A stretch of 64,000 nucleotides of DNA from Leisingera caerulea DSM 24564 (GCF_000473325.1 NZ_AXBI01000020.1:372001-436000); one strand, 5' to 3'; positions 31,998 through 40,669 are shown, counted from the first letter of the stretch. Notes: generated by a model not told the origin, from the letters alone. A program made the numbers and translations.

Positions 31998-32942
31998 ATG
32001 ACCTCCATCAACACAAACTCCTCCGCAATGAATGCCCTGCAGGCTCTGCGTGAAGTCAACAACGACCTGTCGACCACGCAGGACCGCATTTCGTCCGGCC
32101 TGAAGGTCGGTTCGGCCAAAGACAGCGCGGCCTACTTCCAGATCTCTGAGACCATGAAGGGCGACAGCTCGGCGTACTCCTCGATCAACGAAGGTCTGAC
32201 CCTGACCAAGAACTCGGTCGCGACCGCGCGCCTGGGCGCCGAAACCATCCAGGACCTGTCTCAGCAGTTCCTCGACAAAGTGGCCTTTGCGCAGGGCGCA
32301 ACCGGTGGCCATGCCGAAATCGAGAACGATCTGAATGAGCTGGTCAAGCAGATGGAAACCACCCTCAGCCAGTCGACTTTCAACGGCGACGATATGCTGG
32401 GCGCGGGCACCTATGGCACTGCTGACATCACCGCGGCCGTTGTCGACAACACCGACGGCAGCTTCACCTCCGTGTCGACCAACGCCAATGCCACCGTCGG
32501 CGTGACCCGTGACGTTGTGACCGGCATCAGCCGTGCGGGCGGCGCCTATGCCACCACGGATATCCAGGTCGGCACCTATGACATGGCGAAGCTGGTGACG
32601 GACTTCAAAGCTCTGGCGACCAACTTCGAAACAAACGCGACTGATCCCACCAACGGCGCCGCCTTCCTGGCGGGCGCCCTGGCCTCGACCGAAAGCGTCG
32701 TGGACAATGTGACTGACATTGCCACCAAGCTCGGCCAGTCCGAAAAGTCGATCGAGAACCAGCAGACCTTCCTGAACAAGCTGACCGACAATATCGACAG
32801 CGGCGTCGGCGCCATGATCGATGCGGACATGGAAGAAGAGGCGGCACGCCTCAAGGCGCTGCAGACCCAGCAGCAGCTGGCCACGCAGTCCCTGTCGATC
32901 GCCAACCAGGCGCCGGGCAACGTCATGAGCCTGTTCCAGTAA
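31998..32942 (+). CDS. fliC: Flagellin 1
   Basis: A 314-residue protein. The N-terminal D0/D1 region is MTSINTNSSAMNALQALREV and TTQDRISSGLKVGSAKDSAA. The C terminus is complete (MEEEAARLKALQTQQQLATQ, ending PGNVMSLFQ). The variable centre is short, typical of roseobacter flagellins. It is nearly identical to flagellin 2 outside residues about 137-165 and 200-235. The ribosome site AAGGAT lies unusually far upstream. A strong terminator follows. Confidence 0.95.
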   Translation: MTSINTNSSAMNALQALREVNNDLSTTQDRISSGLKVGSAKDSAAYFQISETMKGDSSAYSSINEGLTLTKNSVATARLGAETIQDLSQQFLDKVAFAQGATGGHAEIENDLNELVKQMETTLSQSTFNGDDMLGAGTYGTADITAAVVDNTDGSFTSVSTNANATVGVTRDVVTGISRAGGAYATTDIQVGTYDMAKLVTDFKALATNFETNATDPTNGAAFLAGALASTESVVDNVTDIATKLGQSEKSIENQQTFLNKLTDNIDSGVGAMIDADMEEEAARLKALQTQQQLATQSLSIANQAPGNVMSLFQ

Positions 32943-32971
32943 TCACTGGTCCGCCTCGCGGAAAATCCCTG

Positions 32972-33004
32972 ACCCGGTCTTGGGAAACCAAGGCCGGGTT
33001 TTCT
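32972..33004 (+). terminator. Rho-independent terminator of flagellin 1
   Basis: A 12-bp stem (ACCCGGTCTTGG / CCAAGGCCGGGT) with a GAAA loop, then TTTTCT. Confidence 0.92.
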
Positions 33005-33026
33005 AGTTGGCGGCATGTCTGTGTAA

Positions 33027-33272
33027 CTAAAACTTGCTCTCGGGATCAAAGTCGCAATGCTTTGCCGTCCGCGCCGCCCAATAGCTGCGCCCCTGTTGCG
33101 TGCCACCCCAATCATAATTGTAAAGGGCATTGCCACAGTTGAACCCATGGTTCGCGATGTAGGCATGCCTTAGATTGTCGCCGCTGGCCTCGGAATAAGC
33201 AAGGATTGCGACACTTACAGCGATCACGAAACCAATCGCCGCGAAATAGAGCTTGAACAGTGTATCAATCAT
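33027..33272 (-). CDS. Small membrane protein
   Basis: An 81-residue protein: an N-terminal membrane helix (LYFAAIGFVIAVSVAILAYS) then a small domain with two Cys (HGFNCGNALYNYDW and AKHCDFDPE). The start overlaps the stop of the next small gene upstream as ATGA, which argues that both are real. No family is recognised. It is encoded opposite to the flagellins. Confidence 0.6.
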   Translation of the reverse strand: MIDTLFKLYFAAIGFVIAVSVAILAYSEASGDNLRHAYIANHGFNCGNALYNYDWGGTQQGRSYWAARTAKHCDFDPESKF

Positions 33273-33421
33273 CCAAAGTCACTCGTTTCTTTCGCGGCTA
33301 GAGCCAGCATGCCAGTGGTATCCCTCAATTCACATTCAGTTCGGGCTTCACCAGATGGGAAAGCTAGGGCCTCAACCTGTTGCGCTAGCTGACGGTCTTG
33401 GAAGCTATTTTGTCCGAGCAT
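33269..33421 (-). CDS. Tiny protein coupled to the small membrane protein
   Basis: A 50-residue protein starting at 33421 with a strong GGAGG at seven-base spacing. It begins MLGQNSFQDRQLAQQVEALA and continues ARTECELRDTTGMLALAAKE. No family is recognised. With the coupled gene downstream it makes a two-gene unit inserted between flagellins 1 and 2. Confidence 0.55.
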   Translation of the reverse strand: MLGQNSFQDRQLAQQVEALAFPSGEARTECELRDTTGMLALAAKETSDFG

Positions 33422-33578
33422 GTTGATTCCTCCAAATTCTCTTTGAGTGCGTACTGTAAGATCAAGGCCGGAGTGGGGCGGGATGTGGCAGAACAAGCTG
33501 GTCTTCCTGCGCCGCATATATTGCAAAGGTCTATCCTCACATATGGTCATTTCTATTTTCAGGCCGCTTGTGTGATTT

Positions 33579-33586
33579 TGCGAAAA
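33579..33586 (+). promoter_or_regulatory. TGCGAAAA motif in the flagellin-2 leader
   Basis: TTTTGCGAAAACGGAAACC lies 121 bp before the ATG, followed by TGGAAACC, conserved with the flagellin-1 leader. Confidence 0.5.
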
Positions 33587-33699
33587 CGGAAACCTGATGG
33601 AAACCTTGGCTTCCCTTCTTCTTTTTGACCGGGCGCTGCCCGGGCGCCGGAAGAACCACCGGTGAGCTGAAGCAAGAACGCATAAGGATTGAAATCCAG

Positions 33700-34638
33700 A
33701 TGACCTCGATCAACACCAACTCCTCCGCAATGAACGCGCTGCAGGCGCTGCGTGAAGTCAACAGCGAACTGTCGACCACACAGGACCGCATCTCATCCGG
33801 CCTGAAGGTCGGCTCGGCCAAAGACAGCGCGGCCTACTTCCAGATCTCCGAGACCATGAAGGGCGACAGCTCCGCCTACTCCTCGATCAACGAGGGCCTG
33901 ACCCTGACGAAGAACTCGGTTGCCACCGCACGCCTGGGCGCCGAAACCATCCAGGACCTGTCCCAGCAGTTCCTCGACAAAGTGGCCTTTGCGCAGGGCG
34001 CGACCGGCGGCCATGCCGAAATCGAGAACGATCTGAATGAGCTGGTCAAGCAGATGGAAACCACCCTGAGCCAGTCGACCTTCAACGGTGATGACATGCT
34101 GGGTGCTGGCTCCTATGCGGCTGGCAGCGTGGCCGGCGCGGCGGTCAACGGCGCGACCGGTGTTCTGACCTTGGGTGCGAACGGTGATGCCACTGTCGGG
34201 GTGACCCGTGATGTCGTGACCGGCATCAGCCGCGCTGGCGGCGCCTATGCCACCACCGACATCCAGGTCGGCACCTATGATATGGCCGAGCTGGTCGACG
34301 GCTTCAAAACCCTGGCAACCGGCTTTGCGGCCAACGCAACCGCGGCGACCGGCGCAGCCTTCCTGTCCGGCGCTCTGACCGCCACTGAGGGTGTCGTGGA
34401 CAGCGTGACCGACATCGCGACCAAGCTGGGTCAGTCCGAAAAGTCGATCGAGAACCAGCAGACCTTCCTGAACAAGCTGACCGACAACATCGACAGCGGC
34501 GTTGGCGCCATGATCGATGCGGACATGGAAGAAGAGGCGGCCCGCCTGAAGGCGCTGCAGACCCAGCAGCAGCTGGCGACCCAGTCCCTGTCGATCGCCA
34601 ACCAGGCGCCGGGCAACGTCATGAGCCTGTTCCAGTAA
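33700..34638 (+). CDS. fliC: Flagellin 2
   Basis: A 312-residue paralogue of flagellin 1 with the same N and C termini (MTSINTNSSAMNALQALREV and PGNVMSLFQ). The differences cluster in the central segment, where it has SYAAGSVAGAAVNGATGVL, as expected for a surface-exposed domain. An upstream in-frame start at 33625 lies in the leader and is rejected. A terminator follows at 34662. Confidence 0.95.
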   Translation: MTSINTNSSAMNALQALREVNSELSTTQDRISSGLKVGSAKDSAAYFQISETMKGDSSAYSSINEGLTLTKNSVATARLGAETIQDLSQQFLDKVAFAQGATGGHAEIENDLNELVKQMETTLSQSTFNGDDMLGAGSYAAGSVAGAAVNGATGVLTLGANGDATVGVTRDVVTGISRAGGAYATTDIQVGTYDMAELVDGFKTLATGFAANATAATGAAFLSGALTATEGVVDSVTDIATKLGQSEKSIENQQTFLNKLTDNIDSGVGAMIDADMEEEAARLKALQTQQQLATQSLSIANQAPGNVMSLFQ

Positions 34639-34661
34639 GCGCAGGCTTGACTTGAAGACGG

Positions 34662-34694
34662 AAAGCCCGACCCGCACAGGGCCGGGCTTTTTTT
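34662..34694 (+). terminator. Rho-independent terminator of flagellin 2
   Basis: AAAGCCCGACCC pairs with GGGCCGGGCTTT (one mismatch), loop GCACA, followed by a run of T. Confidence 0.9.
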
Positions 34695-34725
34695 GATCCC
34701 AGACCCTCCACCAGAAGGTGATATC

Positions 34726-35121
34726 ATGAGCCTCGCAGCCTACAAAAAGACCCTCAAGACAACTGAGACGCCGCGCGCAATGGAGCGCCGGATCCTCAAC
34801 CAGATTAACGCACGCCTCCTGGCGCAACAGGAGGAATATGACACGGCGGCCGAGGGAGGCCCGCGCCTGGGCATTCTCGCAGGCACTCTGCGGCAGGCGG
34901 TGCATGACAATCTGCGCCTTTGGCTTGCCTACAAAGCCGATCTGTCAAACCCGAACAATGCGCTTCCCGAGGAGATGCGGGCGAACCTGCTGTCCCTGGC
35001 GATCTATGTCGAGAACCAGACCGGCCTGATCATGAAGGGCCGCGGAACGATCAAAGCGCTGATCGATGTGAACAAGCCGATCATCGATGCGCTGACGGGT
35101 AAAAGCGCGGAGGCGGTCTGA
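34726..35121 (+). CDS. flaF: FlaF, flagellin assembly/translation regulator
   Basis: A 131-residue protein (MSLAAYKKTLKTTETPRAME...) with AAGGTGA before the ATG. Typical FlaF features: ERRILNQINARLLAQQ, LRQAVHDNLRLWLAYKADLS and LPEEMRANLLSLAIYVENQT. In Caulobacter FlaF promotes flagellin secretion and opposes FlbT. It is coupled to flbT. Confidence 0.92.
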   Translation: MSLAAYKKTLKTTETPRAMERRILNQINARLLAQQEEYDTAAEGGPRLGILAGTLRQAVHDNLRLWLAYKADLSNPNNALPEEMRANLLSLAIYVENQTGLIMKGRGTIKALIDVNKPIIDALTGKSAEAV

Positions 35122-35543
35122 TGGGCCTGGTATTGAAGGTGAAAGCCGGAGACCGGCTGGTCATCAATGGCGCGGTGCTGCGCAATATCGGCAAGAGCCA
35201 GATGGTGGTGGAAGTCGAGAACCGCTCTGACGTTCTGCGCGGTGAGGAAATCCTGGGTGAAGCCGGGGCCTGCACGCCGGTGCGCCGGCTTTGCCACATG
35301 ATCCAGCTGGCAATGGTGAGCCGGGAGGGGCGCGGGAAAATCCTGCCGCGCATTCATGCGGCCTTCGAAGATCTTTCTGAGATCATGGCCAAGAGCCACG
35401 GCAGCGTCTTGAGCGAGGCTCTCACCAAGGTGGGCGAGGACAATTTCTATGCCGCATACCGGCTGCTGCTGCCGGTCATCAAATACGAGGATGAGCTGCT
35501 GGCAATTGCGGCTCGGACCGACCAGGAAGGAAGTGGGTCATGA
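35121..35543 (+). CDS. flbT: FlbT, flagellin mRNA-level repressor
   Basis: A 140-residue protein (MGLVLKVKAGDRLVINGAVL...), with VENRSDVLRGEEIL and the C-terminal DNFYAAYRLLLPVIKYEDEL. FlbT binds flagellin mRNA and limits its translation until the hook is complete. The ATG overlaps the flaF stop, and its own stop overlaps the DUF1217 gene. Confidence 0.93.
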   Translation: MGLVLKVKAGDRLVINGAVLRNIGKSQMVVEVENRSDVLRGEEILGEAGACTPVRRLCHMIQLAMVSREGRGKILPRIHAAFEDLSEIMAKSHGSVLSEALTKVGEDNFYAAYRLLLPVIKYEDELLAIAARTDQEGSGS

Positions 35544-36349
35544 TTTCAACGAGCGGCCTGTCGCCATTGGCCGGCATCAGCCTGGTGCGCGAAAACCGGG
35601 AAGTGTTCGAGGCGGACATTCAGCGTGATCCGACGTCCAAACGGGAGATTGAAGCCTTCCGGGAACGCATCAGCGGGATCCAGACGGTTGATGAGCTGGC
35701 GGAAGATTACCAGGTCTTCAGCTTCGTGATGAAGGCGTTCGGTCTGGAGGAGGAGACCTACGCAAAGGCGAAGATGAAGCAAATCATGACCTCGGACCCG
35801 GATGACAAGGGCTCTCTGGTCAAGCGCCTTTCGGATGCAAAATACGACAGTCTGAACGAGGAAATGGGGTTCTCGGCCGATGGTATCGCCGGGGACAATT
35901 TCAGTGACCCGGACTGGATCGATTCAATGGTCGAGCGCTACACCGACCAGCGCCTGATTGACACCCAGTCCGAGGAGAATGAGCATGTCGGGCTGGCGCT
36001 GACATTCGAGCAGAAGATCTCCGGCATGACCAGCTGGTACAAGGTGCTGGCGGACGAGGAGATGAACGACTTCTTTATGACCGCGTTCGGGCTTCCGGAT
36101 ACGGCGGCAAACGCCAGCATTGATGCCCGCAAGGCCATGTTCGAAAAGCGGATGCCGATCGAAGATCTGCAAAAGCCGGAAGTCCAGGAGAAGCTGATCC
36201 GCCAGTTCTCCGCCTTTGCCGATGTGATCAAGAGCCAGGAGACCCAGAACGCCGCGGTCACCCTGTTGAGCAGCGGCTCCGGGAGCTTCAACCAGGTCAC
36301 GATCGACATCGACATGATCCAGGGCTTCTCCGCATCGCGGTACCTCTGA
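35540..36349 (+). CDS. DUF1217 flagellar protein
   Basis: A 269-residue protein matching the DUF1217 family found in alphaproteobacterial flagellar clusters: REIEAFRERISGIQTVDELA, DYQVFSFVMKAFGLEEET and DPDDKGSLVKRLSD, with a second related half (AFGLPDTAANASIDARKAMF). The family looks like a duplicated helical module, and its exact role is not settled. It is co-transcribed with flaF-flbT. Confidence 0.85.
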   Translation: MISTSGLSPLAGISLVRENREVFEADIQRDPTSKREIEAFRERISGIQTVDELAEDYQVFSFVMKAFGLEEETYAKAKMKQIMTSDPDDKGSLVKRLSDAKYDSLNEEMGFSADGIAGDNFSDPDWIDSMVERYTDQRLIDTQSEENEHVGLALTFEQKISGMTSWYKVLADEEMNDFFMTAFGLPDTAANASIDARKAMFEKRMPIEDLQKPEVQEKLIRQFSAFADVIKSQETQNAAVTLLSSGSGSFNQVTIDIDMIQGFSASRYL

Positions 36350-36426
36350 CCGGAAGCGGCCGGACGCTTGGTCCGATGCGCACGCGCTAGCGGTGAGGCT
36401 GGCGTCCATCTGCAATCAGTAGCTGC

Positions 36427-36451
36427 AACCTGGCTCTTCCCGAGCCGGGTT
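36427..36451 (+). terminator. Terminator-like hairpin after the DUF1217 gene
   Basis: AACCTGGCTC pairs with GAGCCGGGTT (one G-T), loop TTCCC. Only a weak T tract follows. Confidence 0.5.
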
Positions 36452-36477
36452 CATCCGCATATTGTGCGCCCTGAGGC

Positions 36478-37239
36478 ATGCGGTGCGGGAATGATTGCGT
36501 GGGCACAAAGAGACATCTTGAGCGGATTGAACGCGATCTGACCGGCATTGCCGCCGCAATCACCCAGGTGACCGGGCGCCGCGGGCGGCATGCTGGGCGG
36601 ATTGCGCAGATCGCAACCGGCAAGGCTGCCGGGGCCGCCGCGATCGGCGGGGTCATGATGTTCATCACCGCCTTCGGAAGTGCCTCGACGGGCACCGCCA
36701 TCGGCGCGCTCAGCGGCGCGGCCGCAACCTCTGCCAAGCTCTATTTCATCGGCTCTCTGTTCGGCCTGGGGGCGGCCGCCGGCGCGGTTATCCTGCCGGC
36801 CGCCGGGGCTGTCCTGGGGCTCATCGCGGTCTTCTTCCTCCGCAGAGCCGTGCTGGGCCGCCCGCGCAAGATCGAGGCGATGGAAGAGTTCGAGGTAAGG
36901 GCGCTCTATGCCAGTTTGCAGCTGGCAGAGGCGGCGAAGGCCACGCTTGCAAGAGAGGGCACGGAGCCGTCCAGCGACGAGCTTAGGATCTATGCCCTCG
37001 AGGGGCTGTCCCCGTTATGCGATCTGATTGCCATCCGGCTTCAATCGCCCGCCAGCGGCACAGAAAAGGAGAAGCGATGCCAATCTTTCGGAGAAACCCT
37101 GGCCCTGTTGCCGCGGTGGAAACTGCGGCGGCACCATCGGCGCCTGTCGCGCCGGGCCGCGAAACTGGGGCGCCGCCGCGGTCAGATCGGTCTTCCCGCC
37201 TGGCTTCCGTGGTTATCGCGGTCACGTTTCAGCGGCTGA
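36478..37239 (+). CDS. Glycine-zipper membrane protein
   Basis: A 253-residue frame. Residues about 45-125 form a Gly/Ala-rich hydrophobic block with zipper spacing (AAGAAAIGGVMMFITAFG, YFIGSLFGLGAAAGAVIL, AAGAVLGLIAVFFL). A cytoplasmic-type helix follows. From about residue 200 the sequence turns Arg-rich and overlaps the next gene by 163 bp in another frame. So either the overlap is real or the true end was altered by a frameshift. A GTG at 36499 is an alternative start. It is not a known flagellar gene. Confidence 0.55.
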   Translation: MRCGNDCVGTKRHLERIERDLTGIAAAITQVTGRRGRHAGRIAQIATGKAAGAAAIGGVMMFITAFGSASTGTAIGALSGAAATSAKLYFIGSLFGLGAAAGAVILPAAGAVLGLIAVFFLRRAVLGRPRKIEAMEEFEVRALYASLQLAEAAKATLAREGTEPSSDELRIYALEGLSPLCDLIAIRLQSPASGTEKEKRCQSFGETLALLPRWKLRRHHRRLSRRAAKLGRRRGQIGLPAWLPWLSRSRFSG

Positions 37240-37907
37240 TTGAAGACGCCTCGCAGGTCTGGTCTTTCGAAGAGGATCTGGTGCTGCAGGCGTTGCGCAG
37301 ATCGACCCGCAGCCTCAGCGATGCGAGCCCTCAGGAGATCTCCGACTACCTCTCAGGCATGACGCCGGAGCAGCTGCAAGGCGTCGCCTCAAACGTGAAA
37401 GGCATCTATCATGAGCTGCTTTTCGTGGAGGCGGAGAACGCGGATTGGGATGAGGTCTCGGCCCAAGTCAAGGAGCTGACAAATCATCCTGGAGGAGACG
37501 TCGAGTTCATCATGGATGGCCAAACCGTTGGCGAGGTCCAGCTTAAAGCGGTGACCTCTCAGGCCGATGTGATGGAGCACCTGGCCCGCTATCCGGGCAT
37601 CGATATCCGAGTGACGGACGAGGTGGCGTCTGCAATGCCCGGCATTACCAGCTCCGGGTTCTCCAACAGCGATCTTACGCGCACCGTCGGAGACAGGCTT
37701 GCGGAGCTGCAAGGGGAAGGCGCGCTCGATGAGATCGGCGACGGGCTTGCCACGTCGGCCCTTGTCAGCTCGGCTATCATTGCTGGCCGCGTCGTGCGGG
37801 GCAAAGACCTGTCCGGCTCCCAGATGAGATCCATTCTGGCCGATGCGGGTGTCGGCGCGGCGACGGCGGCGGTCCTGGACGTGCTGCTGTTCCCCCTGAC
37901 CAGCTGA
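37077..37907 (+). CDS. Hypothetical protein, possible restriction-like (E-x-Q-x-K) domain
   Basis: A 276-residue protein from the ATG at 37077, with AAGGAG upstream. The middle reads DVEFIMDGQTVGEVQLKAVT, then DVMEHLARYPGIDIRVTDEV. This acidic-strand, E-x-Q-x-K pattern is seen in some PD-(D/E)XK-fold toxin and phage proteins. The C terminus is Gly/Ala-rich and hydrophobic. It pairs with the glycine-zipper gene as a two-gene module inside the flagellar locus. The fold call is tentative. Confidence 0.5.
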   Translation: MPIFRRNPGPVAAVETAAAPSAPVAPGRETGAPPRSDRSSRLASVVIAVTFQRLIEDASQVWSFEEDLVLQALRRSTRSLSDASPQEISDYLSGMTPEQLQGVASNVKGIYHELLFVEAENADWDEVSAQVKELTNHPGGDVEFIMDGQTVGEVQLKAVTSQADVMEHLARYPGIDIRVTDEVASAMPGITSSGFSNSDLTRTVGDRLAELQGEGALDEIGDGLATSALVSSAIIAGRVVRGKDLSGSQMRSILADAGVGAATAAVLDVLLFPLTS

Positions 37908-37934
37908 GCGGATGCCGCGGCCTATTCCGGCGTG

Positions 37935-38198
37935 TCATGCGGCGAGGGCAAGCGGGAATGGGCAGGATGCCTGAATATGGTCCGCGACCATTTTGACACT
38001 CTGATCAGACAAGCCCATCTCTGCCACAAATGCTTTCTGAAGATCCGGGGCGACCTCAGAGAAGAAGGAGAACACCGGCCCCATCACTGCGCCCGCGGCT
38101 TCAATGCTGCTAATGCCCACAGCAAGCTGATGCGCGGAAACATTCGCGCTATACGGCGCGTTCACGGTGCCCAGGATTTTCGACGCTGAGGGCGTCAT
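37935..38198 (-). CDS. Hypothetical protein
   Basis: An 87-residue protein (MTPSASKILGTVNAPYSANV...) with a Gly/Ala-rich helical centre (AVGISSIEAAGAVMGPVFSF) and an acidic helix. No family is recognised. It is convergent with the two-gene module and lies downstream of fliG. The 228 bp between it and fliG hold a small CCCCCTAAAGGGGG hairpin (38365-38378) and nothing else seen. Confidence 0.5.
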   Translation of the reverse strand: MTPSASKILGTVNAPYSANVSAHQLAVGISSIEAAGAVMGPVFSFFSEVAPDLQKAFVAEMGLSDQSVKMVADHIQASCPFPLALAA

Positions 38199-38426
38199 GT
38201 CTGTTCTCTCTCACTTCAGGATGCCACGCAGGTGACAAATCGTCATGATTATAACACCGCCCAGGTCATAACGGTCAATAACGGGCAGCATCAGGCAGTA
38301 TCGGAAAATGGACAGTAACGAAAACCCGTTAACTGACCTCCACCGCACCCCGCAACAGTCAATCCCCCTAAAGGGGGAATGAGCCCCGCACTACAGCAGG
38401 GTCTCAAGCCATCATTCAGTTGCGTT

Positions 38427-39443
38427 TCAGTCCTCGATCAGCTCATCTTCATTGCTGGGCAGGCGGATGACCTCCTGCCGGGCGAGGTCGTTGGTGATGT
38501 CGATGAGCGACGCCTGGGCTTCCCGGGTTTCGCGGGCGAGGACCGCGCCCATCTCCTTCATTTCGGTTTCCAGCATCTCCCGCATGCGCTGGGTCAGGGC
38601 GGACATGAACGCATCGCGTACCTCTGCCTTGGCGCCGCGAAGAGCGAGGGCAAGCGTGTTGCCCTCCGCCATGCGCATGATGCGCTGCAGGGCCGCGCCA
38701 TCCAGTTTGACCATGTCGTCGAAGGTGAACATCTTCTTCTTGATCGCTTCCAGTTCTTCCGGAATGCGGCTCTCCAGCTCACTGGAAAGGCCCTCGAAGG
38801 CGTTGGCGTCCATCTTGTTGAACATGTCCGCAAGGCGCTGATGCGGGTCGACGTTGGACTTGCGGGTTGCCGCGCTCAGGAAGTCGCTCGCAATCACCGC
38901 CTCAAGGTTTTCGACCACGTTGCGCGAAAGCGTTCCGAGGCCCACCATCCGCATGGTGATCTCGCCCATCCGCTCAGGCCCGAACAGCGGGAGAACACGG
39001 GCTGAAACGGCCGGCTTCATCTTGGAGAGGATGGCCGCAATGGTCTGATCATGCTCGCCCGCCAGCCAGGTTGCAATCGTTTGCTCATTGACCGCCGCAA
39101 AGGCATCCCAGACATTCTGCCCGTGAGCCGGTGAGCGCAGATCTCCCAGAATCTCCGAAATGGCGTCGTCGCTCATGATGCCGGAAAGCATCCTTTCGGC
39201 AACCTGCACAGAGCCCTCGACACCGGCGCCGCCGGAGACCGTTTTGGAGAACTCGCGAATGACCGCATCAACCGTTGCTGCCGGAATGGTGCCGAGCCGG
39301 GACATGGCCTGGATGACGGACTGGATTTCGGTGCGGGACATTTTCTTCATCATGGCCGACCCGCGCTCCTCACCGATGCAGAGAAACAGGACGGCCGCTT
39401 TTTCAACGCCGGACAGCGGGATATCATCAAGGGCAATTGGCAT
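38427..39443 (-). CDS. fliG: FliG, flagellar motor switch protein
   Basis: A 338-residue protein with N, middle and C domains: SGVEKAAVLFLCIGEERGSA, then LAGEHDQTIAAILSKMKP, then FTFDDMVKLDGAALQRIMRM. FliG links the MS-ring to torque generation. The middle-domain motif reads EHDQ where EHPQ is nearly universal. The charged C-terminal helix that meets MotA is present. It is last in the minus-strand fliF-fliH-fliN-fliP-fliG run. Confidence 0.95.
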   Translation of the reverse strand: MPIALDDIPLSGVEKAAVLFLCIGEERGSAMMKKMSRTEIQSVIQAMSRLGTIPAATVDAVIREFSKTVSGGAGVEGSVQVAERMLSGIMSDDAISEILGDLRSPAHGQNVWDAFAAVNEQTIATWLAGEHDQTIAAILSKMKPAVSARVLPLFGPERMGEITMRMVGLGTLSRNVVENLEAVIASDFLSAATRKSNVDPHQRLADMFNKMDANAFEGLSSELESRIPEELEAIKKKMFTFDDMVKLDGAALQRIMRMAEGNTLALALRGAKAEVRDAFMSALTQRMREMLETEMKEMGAVLARETREAQASLIDITNDLARQEVIRLPSNEDELIED

Positions 39444-39482
39444 AAATTCAGAACTCCGGGAATTCAGTCAGTGCGGCCGCGC

Positions 39483-40337
39483 TTAACCGGCCGCGTAGGA
39501 TTGGATCAGCGAACCGGCAAGCCGGTACCAGCCGTCGATGGCGACAAAGAAAATCACCTTGAACGGCAGCGAAATCATCACCGGCGAAAGCATCATCATA
39601 CCGGCGCCCATCAGGATGGCAGAGACGATCAGGTCGATCGCCAGGAAGGGGACAAAGATCAGGAATCCGATCGTGAAGGCGCGCCTCAATTCGGAGATCA
39701 TGAAAGAGGGCACCAGGACCGCCCAAGACACTTCCGAACGGTCCGCCGGAAGTGCCGCAGCACCGTCGCCAGCAACTTGGTCAACCGTTCCTGTGGCCGC
39801 GTTCTGGCTGGCAAAACCCTGGAAGAGCGCGAGATCCTTGTCCCGTGTGTTCTTGACCATGAAGCCATGGAAGGGCTCCGCAATCCGCTCAACCGCCTGC
39901 TCTTCCGTGATCGACCCTTCAATCAGCGGGGCCAGGCCGTTATTCCAGCTGTCCTGGAACACGGGCTGCATGACAAAGAACGTCAGGAACAGCGAGAGCG
40001 AGGTAATGACCATGTTCGGCGGAGACTGGTTCAGCCCCAGCGCCATGCGCAGGATCGAGAGAACGATCACAAAGCGTGTGAATGACGTCATGACGATCAG
40101 CAGGCCGGGCGCGACCGACAGGATTGTCAGCAGCCCGAACATCTGCAGCAGGCGGCCGGAAAGCTCCCCGCTTCCATCGGCCTCCCCGCTCAGCGCCCCC
40201 GACAGCTCGCCAATCATCGAGCCGACCCCTGCCTGCTGTGCATCAGCAGAGGCAGCGCCAAAGGCAAGCGCGAGCCAGGCCAGAAGGCCCAGCGACACGA
40301 TCCTGCGGTAGCTGAAAGTGATGGCGCTCAGGGCCAT
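39483..40337 (-). CDS. fliP: FliP, flagellar export gate protein
   Basis: A 284-residue protein. It has an N-terminal signal segment, then SVAPGLLIVMTSFTRFVIVL, GLNQSPPNMVITSLSLFLTF and the C-terminal VLVPSFMISELRRAFTIGFL. All are diagnostic of FliP, a core subunit of the export gate. The ATG at 40337 overlaps the fliN stop as ATGA. Confidence 0.96.
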   Translation of the reverse strand: MALSAITFSYRRIVSLGLLAWLALAFGAASADAQQAGVGSMIGELSGALSGEADGSGELSGRLLQMFGLLTILSVAPGLLIVMTSFTRFVIVLSILRMALGLNQSPPNMVITSLSLFLTFFVMQPVFQDSWNNGLAPLIEGSITEEQAVERIAEPFHGFMVKNTRDKDLALFQGFASQNAATGTVDQVAGDGAAALPADRSEVSWAVLVPSFMISELRRAFTIGFLIFVPFLAIDLIVSAILMGAGMMMLSPVMISLPFKVIFFVAIDGWYRLAGSLIQSYAAG

Positions 40338-40669
40338 CACCGCATCTCCGGAACATGGTCTTTGACGATTTCGGTGAGAGTGATGCCCAGGCCGTCTTCG
40401 CCGACTTTGACCAGGTCACCGCGGGCCACAAGCCGGTCATTGATCATGACCTCCAGCGGCTGGCCGATGCGCTTGTCGAGCTCAACCACAGAGCCGCGGG
40501 ACAGTGACAGCAGCTGCGCGACCGGCAGACGCGTCTGGCCAAGCACGACCTGCACGTCGAGCGAGACATTCATCATCGCATTCACGCTGTGACCGGCCCC
40601 GTCGGGCGCGCGTTTCTCAATTTCAGCAGCTGCAATGTCTTTCAGGAGGCTGTGAGTTTCGTCTGTCAT
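40337..40669 (-). CDS. fliN: FliN, C-ring switch protein
   Basis: A 110-residue protein from the ATG at 40669 (MTDETHSLLKDI). The SPOA domain is clear: NVSLDVQVVLGQTRLPVAQL, SRGSVVELDKRIGQPLEVMI and RGDLVKVGEDGLGITLTEI. It forms the base of the C-ring with FliM and docks FliH. Confidence 0.95.
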   Translation of the reverse strand: MTDETHSLLKDIAAAEIEKRAPDGAGHSVNAMMNVSLDVQVVLGQTRLPVAQLLSLSRGSVVELDKRIGQPLEVMINDRLVARGDLVKVGEDGLGITLTEIVKDHVPEMR

